Assembly: GCA_021234155.1 (NCBI GenBank)
Contig: JAJEKV010000004.1
Location: 4,156,109-4,220,108 of the forward strand
Direction: 5' to 3'
DNA: 64,000 nt
Source: Isoetes taiwanensis
Lineage: Eukaryota; Streptophyta; Lycopodiopsida; Isoetales; Isoetaceae
Positions 21,869 to 33,471 of this stretch are shown here, one piece after another. The position numbers and the translations under genes are program-made. Each line of letters opens with the position of its first letter. Within the stretch, counting starts at the first letter, position 1. Below the pieces are notes generated by a model, which saw only the letters and a program-made list of their open reading frames with translations, did no database searches and had not been told where the DNA came from.

Positions 21869-23381
21869 ATGGCAACCGATTTCCGGAGATGGTGCGGCGC
21901 CCGGCGCTCATCTTCTTGAGGCGGCGTCGACCAAATCTTCGGATCTTGGGGAAGGAGGTAGGCGTCCGGGCAACCCACCGCGACCCGGCTTATAGTAGAG
22001 TCTTGGCCCGAGTTTCAAGCTAGGGTAGAACCGGTAGCTAGTGCAACTCCCCCTTGTGTAGGATATTTTGTTCCTAGGCGGTCCTGCGAGGCGGCATTAG
22101 GCGATGTCGAACATCGCCAAATACCTCACAAACAAAGCGCACACCTTTTGAGCCAATGGTCCTAGCGTCAGCGGGACCAAGTACTTCTCTTTCAACCTTT
22201 GCCACGGCAATCTTTCTCACCCACCCGTGCGAGAACATTGTGGGGAAACCTCTATTCCCCATGGGCGTGGATCCATTAGCCCGTAGCTTGTGAGAACAGC
22301 GGCTCCTCACCACGGTATGAGCGGGGAGGGGGAAGGGAAGGAAGAAGACTTCGGATGAGCAGGAATCGAGGAGGAGGAAGCGATGTTGAGCTTCGACCCA
22401 GCCGAGAGGAGCGGCGACAAGCGAGGCGGGAGTGGCAAGACTTGAAAAGCCCGGCCCGGACTCTCGAGTCGCGCCACCCCTCGGGTTAGGCATCACAAGC
22501 CTAGCTCCCATTATCGTCGAAGGTGAGGAGTTTCTACTCTGGCGACATTCAAAACCTCGGTGCGGGGAAAAGATGCCGACCTGAAGAGTTGCTGCACCAA
22601 CTCCGAAGAGCGGACTTGGGCGACTTCATCGTCAGGAGAATCGACTTCCCCTCAAGTAAGGGGAAGCCCGACACTTGCGCGGGGAGAGTTTACCTCCGAC
22701 ATCAAGCCTACGGCAATATCAGGCGGATTATGGGCGGACAAAGTATGAGAACAAGCTACCGGCGGAGGAGGAAGAGTTCCTTGCTCTTCCGAGCAGATGG
22801 GGATCGCTATGCGACCTCAAACATCTAGCGGAGCTTCGTCCGCGGCACCTCCCAGGGATAGGGGCGGTAATTCGACCTCGGGGAGGGCTTCGGCGCGGTC
22901 CGGGGACTCTGAGGGGAGCTCACCGCGGTGGAGGTTGATGATTTGGGAGCGGAACCACGAGCTGGATACAGTGGCGAGGACCCATCTACATAGCGGCGGT
23001 CACTACGCTATTACACCATTGCTGATGGATGGAAGAATAGCGGTTATCCACCTTAAAGTTCACCCCGGGCGAGGAAGGAGTATCGTTGCTGATTGCACTC
23101 GGGATTGGTAGGCATGCGGCTACCCCTTAACAGAGTATGCAATCACGGTGAAAAAGCGGTAGCACTTTCGGCGTCTTCGACCGCCATACCTTCTGGTGGC
23201 GGGCAAGGCTGATGATGGCGGCTTATACCTCCCTCCCGCGAGAATAGAAGATTTAGCAAAGAGCATTACGGGGGTGGATCTCCGGCCAATGTCCTTAGGA
23301 ACTTGGGCCATTCGATTGGGAACAGCCCAAGTGAAAAAGTTCTTGGAGGATAATCCATCTTCACCGGCATCAACGAAATGA
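21869..23381 (+). pseudogene. Extra ORF module B of the gypsy element
   Basis: Function unknown. Starting MATDFRRWCGARR at 21869, the coding sense is split among frames. Readable parts include RRADLGDFIVRRIDFPSS near 22600, ELDTVARTHLHSGGHYAI near 22960 and a C-terminal segment 23196-23381 (GGLYLPPARIEDLAKSITGV, ending SPASTK). It follows a TATA box and two leader motifs like module A and is in the same orientation. No catalytic or nucleic-acid-binding motif is recognised. Confidence 0.4.
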
Positions 23382-23483
23382 TTAGCGGTAGTTACAAGTT
23401 CTTGTATTAGTGTAATATAAAATATAAATATAACATTCTCTTGCACTATAAATGTTTTGTTGATATATTTTGTGTCCCCTCAA

Positions 23484-24960
23484 CCATGCCAACAAACATA
23501 AATAATGCAAGAAAGCAAGGAAAACTAACCATGTAGATATGAACCACTTGTGTATGCGACTAGAGGCCTAAGCGCGAGGAGAAGCGACAAGCTGCTTGGG
23601 AACTTCACGGAGTGGAGCCAGAGCCGCCAAACACGCCCGACAAGGAACCTGCTTGAAGAATTTGGACAAATGACCCCGAGAAGAAGAAGAAATATCGCAA
23701 ATGAGGATGGACCTCGAGCAGGATAAAGGCCTTGCTAGCCGCAAGCAGGAGCAGGTTGATTGGGTAGCAGCTCAAGCTGCCGCACATATTTCGGAGAAAC
23801 GGTAGACAAGAAGAGGAGCAAGAGAGGAAGGTCCCCGGCTCCGGACTCCTCCGACTCAAGCCTCACCGGTCCGGACTTCAGGTCGAGGAGGAAGAAGAAG
23901 AAGCGAGAACCAAGTCCGGCGAACACGAAAAGCGGAGGAACCACGGAGGGACGACAAGGGACACAAGAACCTCGACTACGGAAAGAAAGTAGACTACGCA
24001 TTGGGAAATGTTTGGAAGGCGGAAGCTCGAGCAATTCTCGGAGAGGAAACGGGTGTATGGAAGCCGGAGGCTTGGCTTGGCGAGATGCGAATCTGGCAAT
24101 GCCTATGGTATGAAGGATAAGGATAAAGCGGGGGTGGCAGCTGGCCCGAACACGAAGGGGGCAGCACGCATTTGGTGGAAGGGGCTATGCCAAGGCTCAT
24201 GGCTTAGCGAGGGATGCTTGCGAGGTTCAAGAAGTTTGCTAAAGCCTTCAAAAGCGCCATTACGTCCCAAGAGAGCACAAGTCCGGTATGATGCGGCAGT
24301 TCTACGGAGGTTGCAGCAAGGCAACAAGTCGATCTGAGAAATACGGAGGAATTTATGAGGCTAAAGGCTGTATGTGCCAAAGTTAGGTGAGAAGCATGCG
24401 ATTGGAAAGCTACATTGAAGGTGCGAATGAGGGGAGATCCATAAGCTTGTAAGGGCAATAAACCCTAGAAACGATTATCGGAAGCGGAGTCCAAGGCAAT
24501 AAGTTTGCAAGGAGCGGGACCTGAAGAATAGCGAGGCGAGGCGGCGGTATTACCAAGATAAAGGCAAGCAAGAAAGCGGTGGCGGTTTTAGCCAAGGACG
24601 GCCCGACCCGGGGACCGGCTAGAGCCCCATATAGTGGCAATCAAAGGGAAGCGGCGGGGAGAAAAGCAGGTGTCTTTCAAAGACAAGCGGGAAGGGTCAA
24701 ACTACTCCAAAGCGGTCGCGATCCTTTCGCGAGGCCATGCCCAAGGAGAAGAGCGAGTGCATAAGCGGCTTTGCTTCGGGTGTTTCCAGCCAGGCCATAG
24801 GGCGTGAAGCGCCCATATGTCATGAGTCTGGCCTTAGCGAGTTGGGAGATTGGGACACTTTTGGCCAAGCGGCGGCGGCGAGGAGGCCCGCGACTACATT
24901 CAGGGTGAGTGTCATATCTTTGCACTTAATAGATCTGAGAAAAAGCGACCCGGTATAAAG
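23484..24960 (+). pseudogene. gag region with zinc knuckle
   Basis: Encodes the capsid/nucleocapsid part. Frames shift repeatedly, but the order is Glu/Lys-rich matrix-like sequence, helical stretches with ARIWWKGL near 24165 and a nucleocapsid knuckle at about 24756-24803, reading LCFGCFQPGHRA then C after a shift (CX2CX4HX4C type). A TATAAAT at 23447 precedes the start. Broken as read. Confidence 0.65.
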
Positions 24961-24989
24961 TAATTTCCACGATGGGAAAGGCCAAGGCC

Positions 24990-25430
24990 AAGTCATTTAT
25001 AGTCACGATAGATTGGGGAAGTAGCCATAACTTTGCATCTCGAATGGTTCAAATGTTGAAGTTGAAACCATTAAAGTCAAAGCCAAGGCCCGTTGTCTTA
25101 GCAAGTGGGCGATAAAGGCAAGCGGCGGCGTAGTAAAAGAATCAACTTTGACATCGACTTTTAGGGGATTAAGATCGGATATGGGGCGAAGTAATGGGCA
25201 TCGGCAAATATGACTTGATAATAGGTATGGAGTACCTTGGACCAGCGGGGGCCATTATTGATTGTGGAAGCGGAAGGTGACCTTCCAACACCGGCGGCAA
25301 GATCATTGAGATAACGGTAAGGAAGTTGTTCCCATCATGCGGTGTATGTCTTCTAAGCGATTTGTTCAAGTGCTTCAAGAGTGAGCAAGTGGCATACATT
25401 TTCAAGCTTGAGATTAGTGAGCGGAATCGG
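24990..25430 (+). pseudogene. Aspartic protease region
   Basis: The segment near 24998-25060 reads TIDWGSSHNFASRMVQML, with the D-x-G-S-S-H-N-F pattern of plant gypsy proteases. Further on, MGIGKYDLIIGMEYLGP (25194 onward) matches the second conserved protease motif (DLIIGMDWL type). Frameshifts lie between them. Confidence 0.65.
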
Positions 25431-25659
25431 AAGGAAGCAAAAAGACAAGATGCTCGGCAAGTTGCGAGGCAAATAGCTAAGTTGATCCGCGGAGTTCCAC
25501 GATCTCTTTCGAGATGAGATCAAGCGGCTCCCTCCTTATAGAGTCGAGTCGCGAAATAGCACTTTCGAGCGGGGAACAAAAGCCAACAAGCAAGGCTCCA
25601 TATAGAATGACAACGCGAGGAGTTGTCCGGGCTGAAAAGCGATTCGAGGGGCTGCTTTC

Positions 25660-26830
25660 GACCTAGGTTTCATTAGACCTAGTGTCTACCGCCGTTTGGG
25701 CGCCCATTCTTTTTGTCAAGAAGAAGGATGGATCTTTGAGGATGTGCATAGACTATAGGCAGTTGAATAAGCACACCATTAAGAACAAGTATCGCTTCCA
25801 AGATCCGGGCGACTTGATGGATCAGCTTCAAGGAGCAAAGATCTTCTCAAAATCGACTTAAGGTCGAGGTTATCATCGATACGGATAAAGGAGGAGGATA
25901 TCCACAAGACCGCCTGCCGGGGCCAGCGGTATGGGCATTATGAGTTCCACGGTGATGCCTTTTCGGCTTATCAAATGCCCCCATAGCGTTCATGAGGCTC
26001 ATGAGCGATATCTTGAGGAGTTCTGGACACCTTTGTGATTGTTTTCTTTGATGACATTTTGGTGTATAGCAGATCCCTTGAAAGCTGCGTGTGCTTAAGA
26101 AGGGTGCTTGAAGTTGAGAGCACCGGTTATGCGCCAAGTTGTCGAAGTGCCGCCATAGCGAGAGAAGGTGGAATACCTTGGTCATGTGATTTCGGCAGAA
26201 GGGCATCTCGGCCGGACCCGCCAAGATCGGCGGTGATTGATTGGCGGCGCCGAAGAATGCCGCGAGGTCGAGAGTTTTTCTCGGTCTATGAGGGTACTCT
26301 GAGGAAGTTCGTGAAGAACTTTGCTAAGATAGCAACCCGGTTAACAGACCGGCGAGGGGCGAGAAGGTGAAAAGACTGGGTAGAGCATTGGCACAAGAAA
26401 GCCCAAAAGGGGTTTGAATTGTTGAAGAAGCTCTGACAGCCCCTGTCTTGACCTTGCGGACCGGGAGAAGGATAAGCTTGTAGCAACAGATCGCAGTAAG
26501 ATAGCTACAGTGCGGTGCTTATGCAAGAAAAGCGTGTGGTAGCGTATGATTCGGGGAAGATGAGCGGCCAGAGCGAGACGCCTTATACGATCGAGGGGAA
26601 TTGCTTGCGGTTGTCGGGGCATTAAGAATATGGAGGCACTATCTCTTGGGAAGGAAGTTCCAATTGGATACCGACCATGAGCCTCAATATGTATTCGCAA
26701 CCACACCTTAATCTGAGGCGCCCGGAGATGGATGGAGTTCCTCGAAGAATATGACTTTGATATAGTCTACAAGCAGGGGAAACTCAATGTGGTAGCGGAT
26801 GCGCTTTCAAGGCATCCCACGACAACTAGA
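25660..26830 (+). pseudogene. Reverse transcriptase and RNase H region
   Basis: RT motifs are clear: [20 protein letters not shown] (about 25712-25770), GAKIFSKIDL (about 25835) and the catalytic VFFDDILVYSRS (26041-26076). RNase H follows: ATDRSKIATV near 26470, RRLYTIEGE-like sequence near 26580, and an end with the typical IVYKQGKLNVVADALSRHP (26761-26820). Several single-base shifts break the frame. Confidence 0.85.
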
Positions 26831-26949
26831 GTGCATTGCAATGCAATCTCGGCGCTCTCAGCGACTTTGGTAAGAAGATTGAAGAGTCCTTGCCAATGGA
26901 TGTGGATTTCGAGGAGAAGCATGGACAAGCCTCTCTAAGGAGGCTAGAA

Positions 26950-28110
26950 ACGGATAAAAAAGCGGGGAGGCCTTCAAGCATTATAAGAAGGAAGGCAACC
27001 TGTTATACCATAGGAACAAGTTGTGCGTGCGAATCATCGGGTGTAAGGAAGTTGATCCTCCATGACGCACAACAGCCCAATAGCTGGCCATGCGGGATTC
27101 ATGAAAACATATTTCAAAGTCTTTGGCGGCTATTATTGGCCAGGGGAATGAAGAAGCAAATAGCTTCGCTACATCAAGGAATGTCGGCTATGCCCGTGAG
27201 GGCGAAAGCGGGCGGCCGAATTCGAGGGCATTAGAGCCATTAGCGATTGCCAAGCGCTAAGTGGGGAGGTCATCGGCATGGATTTCATCACGGGACTCCC
27301 AAGAACGGCCGAGAGGCAAGGATGCCTTGATGGTAGTGGTCGACAAGTTGTCAAAGATGGCACATTTTGTGCCTTGCGGGGACCACAGATCTGGCTATGG
27401 ATACGACAAAGCTCTTCACCAAAGAGATCTTCGGGCTTCATGGCATGCCAAAGGGAGATTATCTCGAAGCGAGGGGATCGAAGTTCATGAGTGCCTTTTG
27501 GCAAGACCTCTTTCGCGACGATTCAGACCAAGCTATCCATGAGCACGGCGTATCATCCTCGAGACGGATGGCGGCGGGGCGGACCAACGAGGATCTTAGA
27601 AGACATGCTACGAAACTATATGCGGAATAAGCAAAGTATGTGGGAAGAATTCATTCACTTGGTGGAGTTTGCATACAATAGCACCAAGCGGGAATCGTCC
27701 CAAATGTCGCCATTTATGATCAATTATGGCTATCGATTGCCTAACTCGGACACTTGGCACAACCAGGTGTCAAAAGTAGAAGTTTCGCGGCCGGATGTTG
27801 GCGATATCGGCGGCTTCGTGGAAGAAGTTCGAGGTTATCGCTAGCGGCAAGAAGTCGTCGAGAAAGAGCATCGCCGACAAGCATCGAAGCGGTCGAGAGA
27901 GTTCAAAGTTGGAGATGATGTATGGCTCAAGATAAAGGTGAAGCGGTGGCTTCGGGATTGGCAATTGCAAGAAGCTTGCTCCAAGGTGGGCTGGACCCTT
28001 GGAATAATCAAGAGAGTAGGTAATCAATCCTACAAGTTGGAATTGCCGGCCACACCTAAAGATTCATAAGGTCTTCCACGTGAGTTTGTTGAAGAAGCAT
28101 ACTCCAAATC
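26950..28110 (+). pseudogene. Integrase region
   Basis: The zinc-binding part ends with a degraded ECRLCP motif near 27180. The catalytic core is marked by DFITGLPRT (27278), DALMVVVDKLSKMAHFVPC (about 27320), GSKFMSAFWQDLF (about 27475) and STAYHPRDG near 27535. RNKQSMWEEFIHLVEFAYNS (about 27625-27685) follows, with the usual C-terminal sequence after it. Confidence 0.85.
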
Positions 28111-28159
28111 GGGCGAAGTCTTGGACACTCAACGTTGTTGGAAATGGCGGAGGAACATT

Positions 28160-28370
28160 TGGAAATAGTTCGAATTGATTCTTGATAAAGCTTTCAAGAA
28201 AACGAGGAGATCAGAATTCCTCCGGTATTTGGTCAAGTGGAAACACTTACCGGTGGAAGGCATGCGTGGGTACTTAAGAAAGATTTGGTAAAGCGGTACC
28301 CACAATTTATGGAGCAATGGGGCGGCAAGGTCATCTCAGAAGAAATCGGCTCGGGCATGTCGATTTGTGT
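28160..28370 (+). pseudogene. Chromodomain at the end of pol
   Basis: Segments reading SEFLRYLVKWKHLPVE and, in a shifted frame, KDLVKRYPQFMEQWG are the hallmark of the C-terminal chromodomain used by chromoviruses to target chromatin. The ORF ends by about 28380. Confidence 0.75.
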
Positions 28371-28379
28371 AGGTTAATT

Positions 28380-29170
28380 CTTGTATAGATTAATCTCGCA
28401 TGCAACCTATGCTTGGTATGGGTGCATGCGTTGTTACCGATGATGAGACCACTACGGTGATCTCTAGGGCGTGGTGTAATGTCAATGTAGGCATGACCGG
28501 CGTTTCCGCTGGTGGAGTGGAAGGTAGATTAGAAAGTCTACTTACGTCCCGCGGAAGGAGGCGACCTCGAAAGAAAAGAGGTCATTGGGAATGCATTGAT
28601 AGGGGAAAGCACCTTTAGCCCCATATATGCTTTGATAGGAGGAATCCATCCTTCCCCCCGCGAGAAGGATATCCTCCTTATTTGGGCAACTAGAGGTGTA
28701 GGCATGAGTGGCATATAGGCATATAGGCTGTCTCCACGGCCATTATGGAAGATTCATCCTCTTCCTGTAGGGGAGATTAGCCATGCATTCATGTAGATAG
28801 GTGGGGTGGTCACCATATAACCAAAAATTTTAATTAATAATTAATGGTACTAGCGTAGTGTCGGCACTGAGCCCGATAAAAAAAGCTCAGGAGGGCAAGG
28901 AGGTCGAGCTACGAAGACTTACAACACAAATTTTGTTGGAATGTGTTGCAAGGAACCAAAGGTACCTCGAGCGTTAATTTTAAATTTTGATAAACTTAAT
29001 AGTAATGTTAAGGGAATGTTGGAGTAATCTGTTAGTAATGTTGTGAATTGACAAGTTATTTTATAATATAATAATGTGATAAAAGTATTACCTTAAGGTA
29101 ATCGTAATAAGCATGTAAGTGTTATAGTAGTATATCGTATGCATCAGGTTGATTGCAGGTTAGATAAATC
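28380..29170 (+). other. 3-prime noncoding region of the gypsy element
   Basis: Non-coding sequence between pol and the polypurine tracts, AT-rich from 28830 to 29140. No separate gene is supported. Confidence 0.5.
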
Positions 29171-29171
29171 C

Positions 29172-29225
29172 CAAGGTGGGGAGAACCACGATGCTGCGGA
29201 CAGCATCATTTCAAGGTGGGGAGAA
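29172..29225 (+). promoter_or_regulatory. Duplicated polypurine tract with hairpin
   Basis: AAGGTGGGGAGAA occurs twice, at about 29173-29185 and immediately before the 3-prime LTR (29213-29225). Between them is a perfect hairpin GATGCTG-CGGA-CAGCATC (29190-29207). The second copy is the expected plus-strand primer. Confidence 0.75.
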
Positions 29226-30788
29226 TGTGGCGTTCGGCCACGATATATCGCTCCCGGGGCGTACATTGTCTTTGCCCGTCACGCGTACCGCGCCCCCGAT
29301 TGGCGTGTAATGCATAGCGGATAGCGGTAAGTAGCCCTAGGGGGCAACTTGCTAGGAGTGTTCATATATTATTAATGTGCACATGTGCACATTAATGAGG
29401 GCACACCTTTCCATGTTGGCATATTTTGCCACCTAGCCATTTAAGGCAAGTGGGCCCTTTCCAATTATCCCACATGCCAAATTGGGTAATTGGAAACCCT
29501 AGCCTAAACCCCATGTCTATTTAGGGTAGGAAAACCCTAGCTTGCTAGTTTTTAGATCCTTAGGGTTTTAGAGCTGGGTTTTTGGCTGCCCGGAGAGCCA
29601 AAACCGCCTCCAGGCAGCATGGCGAATTGCACCATCGGTTCCCCTGAATTATTTCATTTCGGCCCGGGATGGTTGAACTTCAGGTCGAGGGGAGCCACTC
29701 AAGGGATCAGGTATTTGGTCAATTTAATAGCTTAAACCGTCTTCTAGTCATAGAACCCGGTAGGTTTAGACTATTAAATTGCCCATAGTAACTATCTAGA
29801 TCTTAGATCTCGGACACTAACTAAAGAACCTAACTCTATGATTAGAACTAGTTCTTTAGTTCTTACGTGATGTATTTGGATGATGTATCTCGTGAACTCC
29901 TTGTATTGGGAAGGGGTAGAGGCCCTAAAGCTTGTAGTTGATGCTCCTAGAGTAGCCTCTCTAGCACCTTGTAGATTAGGCTGTGTGTACAAGAGCCACA
30001 CACGGTTGTGGGTGAAGGGGCGGGCGGCTAAGAAGGAGGTTCATGTCGACTCTTGAGCGATCCCCACGGTGTGTAAAGCCTACCGGGGATCATTGTGACT
30101 AGGTCTAATGGCTTACCCGAGTGGGTAAGGCATGGGCTCGACACCCGTGAAGTGGTGTACACTTTCAGTGGGTTGGTCGAATCTGGGCGGTGGCCCTCTA
30201 GTCACCTTGAGTTAGCATGTAGATCTCTCGGAGGGAGTGATCCCTACACCGCCCCATCGGGCCGGGAGGATGAGGCCCCGGGAATAGCCCCTTCGGCTAT
30301 GCATCCCGTGGGCTCTGATGGAGGTCCCAACACTTTTCAGCCTACTACGCAAAGTGTGTGCGGGGAGGAAGGCGGATGGAGTGGACAACCCTATGCCATG
30401 TTCTTATGCCGGCCAACTTCATTGCCATGAATTGCATGCACAGCGAACTCACGGGAGACCCAAGCCGTCAGTCATCCTTTGAGTCCGAGCCTTGGGTAGG
30501 ATCCCCTATGTGATGTCGATCTTTGTCTATGCGAGATATGAGGAGGACCATCCTTGAGATGGTCACGGGGATGTTGATGTATGTGCTACCGACATGTATG
30601 TTTACGCTTCCATGACTAGGTAGGCCACGAGGGAGGCGAGGGGTAGAATGACACCTTCACTCTTCCCCTTGGGACTGGTTGCAGTGCGATGATATGTGGA
30701 GGGCCCTGTATCAGCATGGAGCTGGTGTGGGGGAAGAACTCCTGTTTGTATACGGTGAGTGCACCGTATACGAGTAGGGGACGTCACA
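29226..30788 (+). repeat. 3-prime LTR
   Basis: Starts TGTGGCGTTCGG and ends GGGACGTCACA, followed by the target duplication GAGAA. Aligns over its full length with 17674-19236. Confidence 0.94.
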
Positions 30789-30793
30789 GAGAA

Positions 30794-33471
30794 GGTTTGC
30801 GTTTTAAACCCTAGATGGTGATTTTATTTGGAGTAAAGTGCCCCAGCATCATGTGCAGTAAACTTGGCTGTGAAAGATGAAATTGATCAACTTGAAGATA
30901 AAGTTGGCAAATGCATGCCACCTATAGAAGGGCACAACAAATATTGGTTGGTCGGGAAGGGCCATAGAAAGGCCTACAATATATCTGGTTTACAATTTTC
31001 CGTTGGATAATCAGAGGGTAATGACCTGAATGCGGTCACACATGCAACCCTACAAATCTGTTTGCTACCATGACTCCATTGTCTTTAGCTTCTCCTAATG
31101 GATGACCTCAATAGCAATAGGATTGAGCACGATATTATGTTCGGATATAAGAGCTGACCTGTAAAATAAAAGAGTATAATGAGCATATCTTATGTGCATA
31201 TGCATAGCAAGAATGTACTAGCCGTGACAGATGTATTTGAGTTCTTCGATTGAAGATTCTATTTTGCAGCTTTGTCGTTCGTGTATAATTCCTTCAATTA
31301 TTTAGCTTAAATCTGCAGGTCCATCTAAATATAAAGTCGGGTGGGCCTTTGAACCCTTCGTAGCTCAAATTTTAGAATGGAACCCTTTATGGGCCTTCCT
31401 ATGCATGGTATGTATAGCCATGTCTAGAATTTCAGTCTTTAATTATGAAATATTTGGTAAAACCCACTTTATGCAACCTCACTTATGTTTTGCAGAAATC
31501 TGTGTGGTCGACCTACAAAAAAAACTTCTCTAGCAAAACATATAAGCCAAGTTAAACAGGCCAAGTTTTGTGCTTCCTTTAGCAACCGTCTTCCCATGGA
31601 GTTTTTTAGATCAATCAAATTCAGTGATTCCCACAATAGACACCATAAGTGCATTTAGTGGCTATTCCCATAGAGTTCTATTTAGATTTAGTTGCATTGC
31701 TAGAAACAAAAAAAACAAGAGATAGCTGATAAAATACCATGTGTATCCACACTTCAGATCTATATAAACTTGTCTATTTATATTAGCATTTGGTGGGAGG
31801 CAAGAATATGTTTTTGCAAGTAACAATGCGTTTTGGATGCTTACTATATTGTGGCAAATTTTAAACCTCAATTGTGATGTATTTAAGATATAAGGAAATT
31901 GTGATGTATCCAAGATAGAGAACGTAAAGTTTGTTTGTCAAATCATAAGTCCAAACATAGAATTGTAAGTCCGATTGATTGTCTGAATTTAGAAGGATTG
32001 ACTCTGATAGAATTTTGAATTTAACTGATAGAGATTGTATCATTGACACTAAACACATAAAAGTTATCATGTCAAAGAGTACATTTGAAAATGCTTAAAC
32101 ATTTATCCATTGTCAACCTTGTTCCTGAGGTAATTTGTTACTCACCTTTTAAAGTGAAACCATGCCATTGCATTGGGTCTGCACCGGCTTTGCATTGGGT
32201 CTGCAATGTGCAAAATGAATGACTGAAAAATGGACATTGCCCTAATGCTACGATCTCTTTGCTATATTAAACTCCATTCGTGGGTTGTGCAGCATGCACT
32301 TATCCAACACTAGCTTTGAGCAAAGGACAGGTTACTTTTCATCTATTATAAAGTGATCTTAGAATATGGCCATTGAATCCATATCATGACTTCACAATCT
32401 GCTCCCACCCATATAAGAATATGGCATGTTCAACAAGGAAAATGTCACAAGACGTTCAACTGTCATTCAAATAATAAACACGACCACCTATAATATCCCA
32501 AGCAGTACATATACATCGACTAGAGTGACATAGGAATAAATATCGAGATAACTAATTATAACAATAGATGTAACCAAGCAATAAATAAATCATTTGTGTA
32601 ATCGATGTTCGTGAAATATGCTGCATTCATGTTGACTTGGTCTTGGCATGTCAAATCAACTGTACAACCAGATGCTTCAAGATACTCAGGAACGTAACTT
32701 ACTATGCCTAAGTCTTGGGTATCATCAACAGAACGTAAGCCTTGATTTCCTGCTCATACCCTTGCACTAGTATTCCATCAAACAATGTCTTCAACTGTCA
32801 ATTCATAAAAGATCACACATCTCTTTTACACTGTTTCCTACCTTATAACTAGAATAGCTTCAAAAAGCTTGAAAATGCAGCACCAAAGATCCATCATACT
32901 CAGAAGTTTCTGAATGGCCAAGAAAGGACCATTGTTTCATCATCCGAAAAACAGTGTGCTCCTGCAAACTGTGCAAAAGACCATCAGATTCCATGGATAA
33001 AATACACAAAGAAATCATGCGCAAAAATAGTAAAAGATTGAAGCTAGCATATTGGCCCATTATTTTTAGCGCAAATATGTTGGCCATCAGATTCCATGAA
33101 TAAAACACACAAAGAAATTATGCACAGAAATAGTAAAAGATTGAAGCTAGCATATTGGCCCATTACTTTTCGCGCAAATATGTTGGCGACCCCTACCAAG
33201 TTTATGCTTTACCATTGCGCACAAAAGACAATAGCTGCAAAACTTACAGCAAAAGCTTTTAACATATAAACATTCAGATTTATTCAACATGTGCGTTTCA
33301 AGACTAATTTCCATCTGAATGTATAATGGAAATGAATTTAAGACTAAAACAACATCATGTGCTCTATAGTGAAGACAACCCTTCTAAAATCTCTTACCTC
33401 CACTAATCTTATTTGTCAGTTTCGAGCAAATACCATAATCAAAACGTGTATTATGGCTTTCAGGATGCTAG
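30794..33471. other. Spacer with a tandem duplication, no confident gene
   Basis: AT-rich sequence. A roughly 103-bp segment starting CCATCAGATTCCATG is tandemly duplicated at about 32979-33083 and 33084-33186. A short minus-strand frame at 33108-32860 ends with QEHTVFRMMKQWSFLG but is not recognised. It is downstream of the kinase and could hold its UTR or exons, but no CIPK NAF motif was found. Confidence 0.45.

Larger units (their letters stand above)
17674..30788 (+). mobile_element. Ty3/gypsy chromovirus, full-length 13.1-kb LTR retrotransposon
   Basis: Two direct LTRs of 1,563 bp bound the element. The first begins TGTGACG and the second ends CGTCACA. A 5-bp target duplication GAGAA flanks it at 17669-17673 and 30789-30793. 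Internal order is Met-tRNA primer site, two extra ORF modules, gag with a zinc knuckle, protease, RT, RNase H, integrase and a C-terminal chromodomain, then purine tracts. That order (RT-RNase H before integrase) and the chromodomain mark it as a Ty3/gypsy chromovirus. Long AT-rich parts of the LTRs are identical, which points to recent insertion, while GC-rich parts differ by many small indels. Confidence 0.95.

Noticed and set aside
32860-33108. Missing C-terminal exon of the CIPK-like kinase
   Set aside because: The residues do not match the kinase lobe, NAF/FISL motif or phosphatase-interaction domain.
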